Below are positions 25,857 to 33,493 of a stretch of DNA of 61,670 nt, piece by piece (position 1 is the stretch's first letter; the number at the start of each line of letters is the position of its first letter). Both the position numbers and the translations under genes were made by a program. This DNA is from CAYLJJ01 sp964384025 (GTDB taxonomy: Bacteria > Myxococcota_A > Bradymonadia > UBA7976 > UBA1532). The stretch is taken from assembly GCA_964384025.1 (NCBI GenBank), contig CAYLJJ010000026.1, forward strand, positions 1-61,670, in the 5' to 3' direction. The notes below the pieces were generated by a model that was not told the origin of the DNA, searched no databases, and saw only the letters and a program-made list of their open reading frames with translations.

Positions 25857-26810
25857 ATGGCGAAGATACTGATTACAGGTGGTGCAGGTTTTATCGGCTC
25901 TCACTTGCTGAGAGCCCTGCTTGATCGCGGAGATGAGGTGTGTGTCCTTGATGATCTCTCCAGCGGACGGCGCTCCAACTTAGAGGGTCTCAGCGGTTCC
26001 CTAGAGTTCATCGAGGGCAGCCTACTGGATGCTCCGCTCCTAGAACGTGCCCTGGAGGGGGTAAATGGAGTTCTTCACCAAGCGGCGATGCCCTCGGTCC
26101 CCAAATCGATCGCTCAACCCTTGGCGACGCATGAGGCCAACGTCACCGGGACATTGAGGCTCTTGGAGGCTTGTCGCCACGGAGGAAAGCCCAGGGTGGT
26201 TTTCGCCGGCTCTTCCAGCGCCTATGGAGATCATCAAGAGTTTAAAAAGTCTGAGGAGTTAGAGCCTCGTCCACTCTCCCCCTACGCACTCCAGAAGCTT
26301 AGCTCTGAATATTACTGCCACCTCTACCACGATCTCTTTGGTTTGGAGACAGTGGTTCTTAGATATTTTAATGTTTTTGGCCCTCGGCAGGACCCCAATA
26401 GCCAATATTCTGCGGTGATTCCCCTGTTTATCACTCGAGCGCTCCAGGGTCTCCCCCTTACGATCCATGGTGATGGTCTTCAGTCTAGAGATTTCACCTA
26501 TGTTCAAAATGTAGTTGATGCTAACCTTGCAGCGTTAGATCTTGGCTCAAACATATGTGGCCGAGTCTATAATGTAGCTTGTGGAGATAGCATCACGCTT
26601 CTAGATGTGATTGACATGCTAGAAGATGCTATAGGTGTTAAAGTTCAACGTTCATTCGTTGACTCTAGAGAAGGAGACATCCGTCATTCATGTGCAAACA
26701 TATCAAGGATTGAGTCTGAATTTGATTGGTCCCCTAATATCTCTATGAAAGTTGGAATGGAAAAGACCATAGCCTACTATGCAAAACTAAATAAATCAAA
26801 GAAAGGCTGA
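25857..26810 (+). CDS. NAD-dependent nucleotide-sugar epimerase (UDP-hexose/HexNAc 4-epimerase type)
   Basis: An extended short-chain dehydrogenase of 317 residues. The NAD loop GGAGFIGSH is at about residues 7-15. The catalytic Ser/Tyr/Lys set is seen in AGSSSAYGD and SPYALQKLS (YxxxK). The substrate region FNVFGPRQDPNSQYSAVIPL resembles GalE, WbpP and TviC enzymes. It precedes the dehydrogenase gene by 2 bases. A 4-epimerase plus a UDP-HexNAc dehydrogenase is the pair that makes UDP-GalNAc uronic acid in the Vi antigen and P. aeruginosa O6 pathways, so I infer a HexNAc or uronic acid substrate. ATG 25857 follows AGAGGG. The last quarter is more AT-rich than the rest. Confidence 0.88.
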   Translation: MAKILITGGAGFIGSHLLRALLDRGDEVCVLDDLSSGRRSNLEGLSGSLEFIEGSLLDAPLLERALEGVNGVLHQAAMPSVPKSIAQPLATHEANVTGTLRLLEACRHGGKPRVVFAGSSSAYGDHQEFKKSEELEPRPLSPYALQKLSSEYYCHLYHDLFGLETVVLRYFNVFGPRQDPNSQYSAVIPLFITRALQGLPLTIHGDGLQSRDFTYVQNVVDANLAALDLGSNICGRVYNVACGDSITLLDVIDMLEDAIGVKVQRSFVDSREGDIRHSCANISRIESEFDWSPNISMKVGMEKTIAYYAKLNKSKKG

Positions 26811-26812
26811 TA

Positions 26813-28114
26813 ATGAAGCCATTTAAGGCTCTAATTGAGGAAAAGAGCATCTCTATCGGAGTTGTTGGGCTTGGATATGTAGGTCTTCCGCTCGCCGCTG
26901 CTTTTGCCGAGGCAGGTTTTAAAGTGATCGGTTTTGAGGTTGCGGAACAAAAGATCGCGGCGTTAAACGCAGGAGAGTCTTATATCTCAGACGTGAGCAG
27001 TCAGCGCATCGCTCAGCTCAGAGAGCAGGCTCTCTTTGAGGCAACCTCTGATTTCTCTAAGCTCAGAGAGTGTGAAGCCATCAGCGTCTGTGTGCCCACC
27101 CCCCTGAGAAAGACTGGGGATCCAGATCTGACCTATATTCTGGAAGCAACTCGGCAGATCAGAGCCTTTCTAAGGTCTGGTCAATTGGTCGTTTTGGAGA
27201 GCACAACCTATCCTGGAACCACCCTGGAGGTTGTCGCGCCTGAACTCAGCGCCACTGGCCTTGAGATCGGAAGCGACGTTTATCTGGCCTTCAGTCCAGA
27301 ACGTATCGATCCGGGCAATCCTCACTATGGAGTTGAGAACACCCCCAAGATCATCGGTGGAGTGAGCCCCCTCTGTACAGAGCTGGCTTCGGCTCTCTAT
27401 CGCCAGATTGTTCAGCAGATTATGCCGGTCTCCAGCCCCACCGCGGCGGAGATGGTCAAGCTTTTGGAGAACACCTTTAGAGCGGTCAACATCGGCCTTG
27501 TCAACGAGATCGCCATCATCGCCGATAAGCTCAAGCTGGATGTTTGGGAGATTATTGAAGCAGCTGCGACCAAGCCCTTTGGCTTTATGCCCTTCTACCC
27601 AGGACCAGGATTGGGGGGGCATTGTATCCCCATCGATCCTCACTATCTGAGTTGGAAGCTCAGGACCCTCAACTACCGAACACGCTTTATCGAGTTGGCC
27701 GAGGATATCAACTCCTCCATGCCCAGCTATGTTGTGGATAAAGTGAGCTGCGCTCTTAACCTGGACGCTAAGCCCATCAGAGGCTCTAAGATCCTCATCT
27801 TGGGGGTTGCCTACAAGCGCAATATCAGCGACTGGCGCGAATCCCCTGCTGTCCCCATCATCGAGGAGCTGTTGGAGCGTGGGGGAGAGGTCTTCTATGA
27901 AGATCAACATGTCCCTGAGATCAGACTCGGCGATGGAACGCTGATGCGCTCCTCGATCTTGGAGGTCTCTAAACTGGGGGATTATGACTCGGTCGTGATC
28001 GTCACCGATCACTGCTACTACGATGTTCCCGCTCTCTTGAAACATGCCACCAGGATCATCGACACCCGCAACCTCACGGGCGCTTACTGCGACTCCAAGG
28101 TGGTAAAGCTCTGA
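26813..28114 (+). CDS. UDP-N-acetylhexosamine 6-dehydrogenase (WbpA/WbpO/TviB type)
   Basis: The protein has 433 residues and the full three-domain UDP-sugar dehydrogenase layout. The NAD loop is VVGLGYVGLPLAAAFAEAG (from about residue 18). The catalytic cysteine is in GGHCIPIDP, and the middle helix has AEMVKLLENTFRAVNIGLVN. The syi...d motif after the NAD domain (GESYISDVSS) is typical of the N-acetylhexosamine branch rather than of UDP-glucose dehydrogenases. It oxidises the 6-OH twice with NAD to give a uronic acid. It overlaps the next gene by one base (TGATG). Product stereochemistry (Glc or Gal) cannot be read from the sequence. Confidence 0.9.
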   Translation: MKPFKALIEEKSISIGVVGLGYVGLPLAAAFAEAGFKVIGFEVAEQKIAALNAGESYISDVSSQRIAQLREQALFEATSDFSKLRECEAISVCVPTPLRKTGDPDLTYILEATRQIRAFLRSGQLVVLESTTYPGTTLEVVAPELSATGLEIGSDVYLAFSPERIDPGNPHYGVENTPKIIGGVSPLCTELASALYRQIVQQIMPVSSPTAAEMVKLLENTFRAVNIGLVNEIAIIADKLKLDVWEIIEAAATKPFGFMPFYPGPGLGGHCIPIDPHYLSWKLRTLNYRTRFIELAEDINSSMPSYVVDKVSCALNLDAKPIRGSKILILGVAYKRNISDWRESPAVPIIEELLERGGEVFYEDQHVPEIRLGDGTLMRSSILEVSKLGDYDSVVIVTDHCYYDVPALLKHATRIIDTRNLTGAYCDSKVVKL

Positions 28115-30294
28115 TGCCCTCTGCGGTCTCCCCGAGAAGTCAGGAGAGGGAGAATATCCTCGCAGCTTGGCTTGAGATTGTCTGGAAGCACAAGTGGCTG
28201 ATGCTCTCCTTTCTGCTCTTGGTTCTGGGTGCCACGACAGTATTTACTCGCCGTCAAACCAAAATCTATCGAGCAACCGCCCATATGGTCATCGACCTAG
28301 CGGCGCCTCGTTATCTCCCTCAACAGGGCTCTGAGGTCGCCTCCTTGGGCACTGGGAACAGCTGGAATTCTGAGGAGTATTTTGAGACCCAGTACCAGAT
28401 CATCCGCAGCCGCGCTGTCCTCAGCCAGGTGGTTGAGTTGGAGGGGCTGGCGCGAAATCTCTCATTTCTGGGTCTGGACCAAATTGAAGATCCCGAGCGA
28501 CGCGCTCGAGCCCTTGAGCGGGTAGATCCGATCGGGCTCCTACAGGGGCGGGTTCAGGTGGAGCCTATCGCTCGCAGCCGTGTTGTTCTTCTCCATGTTC
28601 GAGATAAAGATCCAAAACAAGCAGCACGCTTGGCTAACGCGCTCGCTTTCTCCTATCGCAAGTACAACTGGAGCACTCATAACGTCATCGCTAGGCGGGC
28701 TGTCTCCTGGCTTAAGAAGCAGGAGAGCGAACTGAGCAAGCAGAGGAGAGAAGCGGGCAAGGCACTCAGGAGTTTCAAGCGAGAGAAAGGCATCTTTAGT
28801 GCCAGCTTAAAGAGCAAACAAGATCAACTGGGTTTTAATCTCCGAGAAGCTCAGACCCAGCTTCGCAAGGCAAGACAGGAGAGCGCACGGCTGCGAGCAG
28901 AGATGGAGCAGATTAAGGACCTTTCTCTTGGCGCTGTGCAGAGCAGCGTAAAAGAGGTCTTGGCCAATGGATTGGTTCAAAGGCTCAAAGAACAACTCGT
29001 CGAGCTTCAAAATCATCGCACAGAATTATTAAAACGGTACTTAGACAATCACCCTGATGTTAAAGTAGCCGATCGCAAAATTAAGCGCATCAGGATCGCT
29101 ATCGACTCAGAAGTAAAGGGGATCAGAACTTCGATTAAACGAGAATATTATTCTACGCTTAAAGGCGAAGCTGAGATCAATGCTGAAGTTAGAAAAATAC
29201 AGAAAGAAGCAGCAGATCTTTTAGAGTTAGAGAAAGAGTATCAAAAAAGGTACAGCGTTCTTGAATCCTCCAAGCTATTGCACCATCAGATGAGTCTTCG
29301 TCTTAAAGAAGCTGAGCTTCAGACAGAAATTGATGAAGAGGTTAACAATGTACGCATCTTAGATGAAGCTCTTGAACCCACACGACCTGTCTCCCCACGA
29401 CTCTTTCTCAATCTCCTCATCGCCTCGGTCTTGGGCTTATTGGGTGGGATCGGTTTGGCTTTCCTCATCGACCAGCTCGACAACACAGTAAAGAATCTGG
29501 AGTTCCTTGAAAGCTGTAGCCTCACCGCTCTGGGGATCATCCCCTCGATCCAGTCTGTTTCTCGCAAAGAGGGACCCATCAGCAACACAGATCGCTTTGT
29601 CCTAGAGAACCCCAACAGCACTGTCGCTGAGACGGTGCGCACCATCCGCACCAACCTGCTCTTTATGGCCCCAGAGCAGAAAATCCGCAGCATCGTGGTC
29701 ACCAGCGCAGGTCCTCGTGAGGGGAAGACCAGCACCTGTGTCAACATCGGGGCCACGATGGCGATGGCGGGCAATCGCATCCTCCTCATCGACTCCGATC
29801 TGAGGCGACCTCGGATGCACAAGATCTTTGACTACGACAACAAGCGAGGTTTGACAGATTTGATCATCAATCCCAAAGCGCAGGTGAAGGACTATGCGCG
29901 CCCCTGTGGGATTGATAACCTGGATGTTCTCTGCTCAGGTCCCCTACCTCCCAACCCCTCAGAGTTGCTTCAGACTCAGGGTTTTCGTCGCGCCCTGGAG
30001 CGTCTGCTGGAGGTCTATGATCGCGTGATCTTTGACTCTCCCCCTGTTGCAGCGGTGACAGATGCTCAGATCTTGGGGATGCAGCTGGATGGAGCGATCT
30101 TAGTGGTCAAAGCGGGACAAACCACCCAAGAGATGCTCAGAAAGGCCACCCGCTTGCTGACAGATGTCAATGTCAACATCTTTGGAGGGCTCCTCAACAA
30201 CCTGAACGTCAGCCGCCGAGGCTATGGGGGTTATTACTACCGTTACTACCGCAGCTATGGTGCCGATGAGAGCAATGAGAGCGCTGAGAGCTAA
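28114..30294 (+). CDS. Wzc-type polysaccharide co-polymerase with bacterial tyrosine kinase domain
   Basis: This 726-residue inner-membrane protein starts with a Wzz domain (first TM about 30-48, long periplasmic coiled coil, second TM about 430-450 with PRLFLNLLIASVLGLLGGIG). The C-terminal BY-kinase has Walker A SAGPREGKTS, Walker A' ILLIDSDLRRP and Walker B RVIFDSPPVAAV. It ends in a tyrosine cluster (GYGGYYYRYYRSYG), the usual autophosphorylation tail. Both membrane and kinase halves are in one chain, as in E. coli Wzc. It controls chain length and drives assembly with the OPX/porin exporter encoded at 22954-24828. Its 3' end meets the convergent methyltransferase gene after 20 bases. Confidence 0.95.
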   Translation: MPSAVSPRSQERENILAAWLEIVWKHKWLMLSFLLLVLGATTVFTRRQTKIYRATAHMVIDLAAPRYLPQQGSEVASLGTGNSWNSEEYFETQYQIIRSRAVLSQVVELEGLARNLSFLGLDQIEDPERRARALERVDPIGLLQGRVQVEPIARSRVVLLHVRDKDPKQAARLANALAFSYRKYNWSTHNVIARRAVSWLKKQESELSKQRREAGKALRSFKREKGIFSASLKSKQDQLGFNLREAQTQLRKARQESARLRAEMEQIKDLSLGAVQSSVKEVLANGLVQRLKEQLVELQNHRTELLKRYLDNHPDVKVADRKIKRIRIAIDSEVKGIRTSIKREYYSTLKGEAEINAEVRKIQKEAADLLELEKEYQKRYSVLESSKLLHHQMSLRLKEAELQTEIDEEVNNVRILDEALEPTRPVSPRLFLNLLIASVLGLLGGIGLAFLIDQLDNTVKNLEFLESCSLTALGIIPSIQSVSRKEGPISNTDRFVLENPNSTVAETVRTIRTNLLFMAPEQKIRSIVVTSAGPREGKTSTCVNIGATMAMAGNRILLIDSDLRRPRMHKIFDYDNKRGLTDLIINPKAQVKDYARPCGIDNLDVLCSGPLPPNPSELLQTQGFRRALERLLEVYDRVIFDSPPVAAVTDAQILGMQLDGAILVVKAGQTTQEMLRKATRLLTDVNVNIFGGLLNNLNVSRRGYGGYYYRYYRSYGADESNESAES

Positions 30295-30315
30295 GCTTCA
30301 GCTTTTGAAGAAGCT
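30294..30315. terminator. Possible shared hairpin between two convergent genes
   Basis: AGCTTC (30294-30299) can pair with GAAGCT (30310-30315) in the 20-base gap between the Wzc-like and methyltransferase genes. There is no clear T-run on either strand, so termination activity is only a guess. Confidence 0.25.
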
Positions 30316-31490
30316 CAATTGGACTCACGCCCTTGAGCTGAGATGCTGTTCATCGATCTCTGGCGATGATAGTAAATCTGGAGCGCTGCTCCCTTGGGGC
30401 GGGGGCCACGAGTCCCAGTCATGGCCAGACGATAGGGAGTGATCAGCACCTCAGCGAAGCGACCATCTTTCTCAAACCAGTCGATCACTTCGCTCAGCTC
30501 ATGGTGGTAGTTGTAGGGAGTGGAGTACATATCGAAGTTGCGTGTGATATTGGACTGTCCATTCTCCAGAGGTTTATAAACATCAGGAAGAGTGACCCAA
30601 TCCAAGGCTTTTGCGAAGCCCTCTCCTAAGCGTCCCCTCGCACGAATCTTCTCCACCAAGCGCCTCCGCTGCCACAACAACCGGCAGAAGTTGAGACGAA
30701 CTCCCTTGGGTAGAGCTGAGATCTGCTTTCGTAGAGGCTCGGTTAAGAGGGCGTAGCGCAGCTGCCCCAAGAGAGCTTGGGGGGAGCCGTAACGGCGCCA
30801 ATCTTGGTGGGGTCGCATATAGAGATAGAGCGAGAATGTACCTGTCTCAGCCAGCAAGTCTGTCAGGGCTTGAAATCCGGCGTCGGGCTCTGCTGTATGA
30901 TGAAGCACACCAATAGAGATAATACGCTGGAAGATCTCTCTTCGGAAGGGGGGTCGGAGAAGATCTCCCTGAATCCACTCAATCCCCAACTCTGGATCAC
31001 TTTGAGCGCGAGCCGCCTCAACAGAGAAGCCTGCATCCAGGGCGATAACCCGCCCACCTCCACGGGCCATGACCCGAGACATACGCCCCGCCCCACAACC
31101 TGCATCCAGACAAAGTTTGCCTTCAAAGTCGGCAATTTCGAGGCCTGTTCTGGCTTTCAAAATGGCGGTGTTGTTGAGCTTCTCAGCTAGGGGAGTATAG
31201 AGTTCTCCTTGGTAGTCAGAGTATTTAGTGACCGTGTCCCGCATCGCTTCAGCGCGGGGATCAAGCCGATCAGGAGCGTTTTTTTCGCCTTCAAAATACC
31301 AAGCAGCCTCACTTAACATCCTGGGAATGCCCTTGATGATGGGATAGTTCTGAGCGCAGGAGTTACAGCTCAGCCGCCCAGTTTGGATCTCCTCTCCCTT
31401 GCTTGATTCTACTCTGAGAGAGAGCAGCTCTGAGCGACAGTTTGGACAGCTCAGGCTCTCCAGTAGGGATTCACGCAAAAAAACCTCCAA
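30315..31490 (-). CDS. SAM-dependent methyltransferase with N-terminal zinc ribbon
   Basis: The protein has 391 residues. A Trm112-like zinc ribbon comes first: two CxxC pairs, LSCPNCRSELL and LSCNSCAQNYP, then IKGIPRML. The class I methyltransferase domain has motif I CLDAGCGAGRMSRVMARGG and the ubiE-like region IISIGVLHHT. Proteins with this order are frequent in surface polysaccharide loci and often methylate sugars or related groups. It is the last gene of the minus-strand synthesis operon. The substrate is unknown; methylation of the polysaccharide made here is the simplest reading. Confidence 0.85.
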   Translation of the reverse strand: MEVFLRESLLESLSCPNCRSELLSLRVESSKGEEIQTGRLSCNSCAQNYPIIKGIPRMLSEAAWYFEGEKNAPDRLDPRAEAMRDTVTKYSDYQGELYTPLAEKLNNTAILKARTGLEIADFEGKLCLDAGCGAGRMSRVMARGGGRVIALDAGFSVEAARAQSDPELGIEWIQGDLLRPPFRREIFQRIISIGVLHHTAEPDAGFQALTDLLAETGTFSLYLYMRPHQDWRRYGSPQALLGQLRYALLTEPLRKQISALPKGVRLNFCRLLWQRRRLVEKIRARGRLGEGFAKALDWVTLPDVYKPLENGQSNITRNFDMYSTPYNYHHELSEVIDWFEKDGRFAEVLITPYRLAMTGTRGPRPKGAALQIYYHRQRSMNSISAQGRESN

Positions 31491-31553
31491 TTTCCTGGAA
31501 AGGATTTGGGTCCAATCAAATCACCGTGGAAGATCTGCTTTTATGGGAAGAGC

Positions 31554-33476
31554 TTAAAGCTTGTGGCGATAATGCAACAGGCGGAACTGCTCTTTAGGCC
31601 CCCCTCGATAACGCAACGCCAAACCAACACCCAAACCCATAGCAGACCAGAAGAGGAGCATCACAGGGAATTCATAGAGGGCATCGCTAAAGAGGATCAG
31701 GAAAGCAAAGCCTAAGAGCCCTGAGGCGGTCGCCCAGAGATCCTCCTGAGCTTGAGGATCTTTGATCTGAGGGGCTGTTCTAAACATAAAGAGGAGTCCT
31801 CCACCCAAAAAGGCAAGGAAAAAGAGCAAACCTAGAGGACCATGATCGATAAAGAGGCTCAGGTAGCTATTTTGAGGCTTAACCGCGCCCCGCAGCTTAC
31901 CCAGACGCTTAGCTGTCGTCAGGTGGAGGGGCATAGTCCGAGCACCAACCCCTACCAGGAGGCGCTTAGGGCTCAACTTCTCCAGCAGCAGAGCCTCTCC
32001 TGTGACCGCAGCTCTTAAGTCTCTCAGGGCACTCTCTGGTTGCATTCGCTGATCACCCAGGGCTGTTAAAGAGGTCAACAGCAGGAGAAATCCCCCCAAG
32101 ATCCAAACCACCTGTCTCTGGTTGACACGCCAAAAGTAGAGGCTCAGGGCCAGCGCCAAGGCCAGGATGCCAGAGCGGCTTAAAGTCAGGAGCGCAGCGA
32201 TGAGCAAGAGGAAGCTCATCCCCAGATAGATCCATCGCAGCCTCCCCAAACTCTGTCGGTAACGGGAAAGGGCCAGAGGCAGGCTGAGGACCAAGATCGT
32301 CGCCATGATGAGGGGAGAGCCATAACTTCCAGCCAAGCGCCTGAAGATCCCCTCGCTGCCCATGAAATAGAGAACCTCAAGCAGGGAGAAGAGCGCTACT
32401 ACCGAGACGGTGGCGGTGAGCGCGTGGATCAGGATCGAGCGACGATCGCTGACCATGCGAGAGTTGAGCACCAGATAGAAGACCACAGCACCATTACAGA
32501 TATACCAAAGCAGCCCGCGTAGGGCAGTCTCAGGAAATCGGCTTAGAGGGATCAGGAGAGCGCTGACGATGAGAAAGCCCAGTAGGGGCAGATCCACCGG
32601 AGTCTTAAAGGCATAGATGCGCTCGCGAACCACATCCTTGCGCAGCAGATGAAGGAGGACGATGAGGCTGGGCACCAAGTAGAGGGCATTGAGATGATGA
32701 TTGAAGAGTTCGATGGAGAAGTGAGCTTGTAGGTTCTCAGGGAGGATCACCGCCATACCCAAAAGCCAAGCCAAGAGCACTGCGGTGGTGAAGATCCGCG
32801 TCATCACACGAAGGAAGGTAAGAAAGATCAGCTTGATATCCAACAGGACCGAGCGATGAGCGATATAGAGCATCTCATAGAAGAGTTTGTGGCGCGGGCT
32901 GGTGTAGTAGCCTCCACGAACCTGAGCTTGGCCGGTGATCCCTGGTCGGACAGAGAAGCGTCGAGCATAGCCGGGGATATGGGCTTTATGATCAGCCAGG
33001 AAGATGGGACGTACAGGGCGTGGCCCCACCAAGTTCATATCCCCCTGGAGAACATTAAAGAGCTGGGCCAGCTCATCCAAGCGGAACTTCCTCAGAAACT
33101 TGCCGATGGGGGTGTAATGGTTCTCGTCCTGTTTCACCAGCCGCTTCCCGATCTTCAGCTCCGAACCCAGATACATGCTGCGAAACTTGTAGATGTGAAA
33201 GATCTTCTCGTCCTTGCCCACCCGAGCCCCTGTGTAGAGCGCAGGTCCTTTAGAGCTCAGCTTGACCGCCAAAGCGATGAGCAGGAGGAGAGGAGAGAGC
33301 AGGAGGATCCCTAGAAACGCCGCTATGGCATTATAAACACGGGTGATCAGATCATAAAGAGGCTGCTCATTACAGGGGATTGCGGTGGGAAAACAGCGTA
33401 GAGATCTGCGCCTCTGTTGAGACACAGGGAGACCAAACCAAGCTCGTGTGCTGCCGATGATCTTGCTGTGCATCAT
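31554..33476 (-). CDS. Fused phosphoglycosyl transferase and Wzy/O-antigen-ligase-like membrane protein
   Basis: One 640-residue frame holds two activities that are normally separate. Residues about 45-235 are a small bacterial sugar transferase: the membrane segment LLLSPLLLLIALAVK, KFRSMYLG, the block DELAQLFNVLQGDMNLVGPR and the RPGITGQAQVRGGY motif. This core starts chains by moving a sugar phosphate to undecaprenyl phosphate. From about 240 on there are about ten membrane helices of O-antigen polymerase/ligase character, including the loop PQNSYLSLFIDHGPLGLLFF. The frame is open from 33554, but ATG 33476 (or 33473) has AGGGAGAG directly upstream and clears the amidotransferase stop, so I use it. 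No frameshift is apparent. Confidence 0.85.
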   Translation of the reverse strand: MMHSKIIGSTRAWFGLPVSQQRRRSLRCFPTAIPCNEQPLYDLITRVYNAIAAFLGILLLSPLLLLIALAVKLSSKGPALYTGARVGKDEKIFHIYKFRSMYLGSELKIGKRLVKQDENHYTPIGKFLRKFRLDELAQLFNVLQGDMNLVGPRPVRPIFLADHKAHIPGYARRFSVRPGITGQAQVRGGYYTSPRHKLFYEMLYIAHRSVLLDIKLIFLTFLRVMTRIFTTAVLLAWLLGMAVILPENLQAHFSIELFNHHLNALYLVPSLIVLLHLLRKDVVRERIYAFKTPVDLPLLGFLIVSALLIPLSRFPETALRGLLWYICNGAVVFYLVLNSRMVSDRRSILIHALTATVSVVALFSLLEVLYFMGSEGIFRRLAGSYGSPLIMATILVLSLPLALSRYRQSLGRLRWIYLGMSFLLLIAALLTLSRSGILALALALSLYFWRVNQRQVVWILGGFLLLLTSLTALGDQRMQPESALRDLRAAVTGEALLLEKLSPKRLLVGVGARTMPLHLTTAKRLGKLRGAVKPQNSYLSLFIDHGPLGLLFFLAFLGGGLLFMFRTAPQIKDPQAQEDLWATASGLLGFAFLILFSDALYEFPVMLLFWSAMGLGVGLALRYRGGPKEQFRLLHYRHKL

Positions 33477-33493
33477 CTCTCCCTCTTGTTTGT

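Noticed and set aside
27170..28045. Long minus-strand frame inside the dehydrogenase gene
   Set aside because: It is a shadow of a gene with complete family motifs, caused by GC-rich codon structure.
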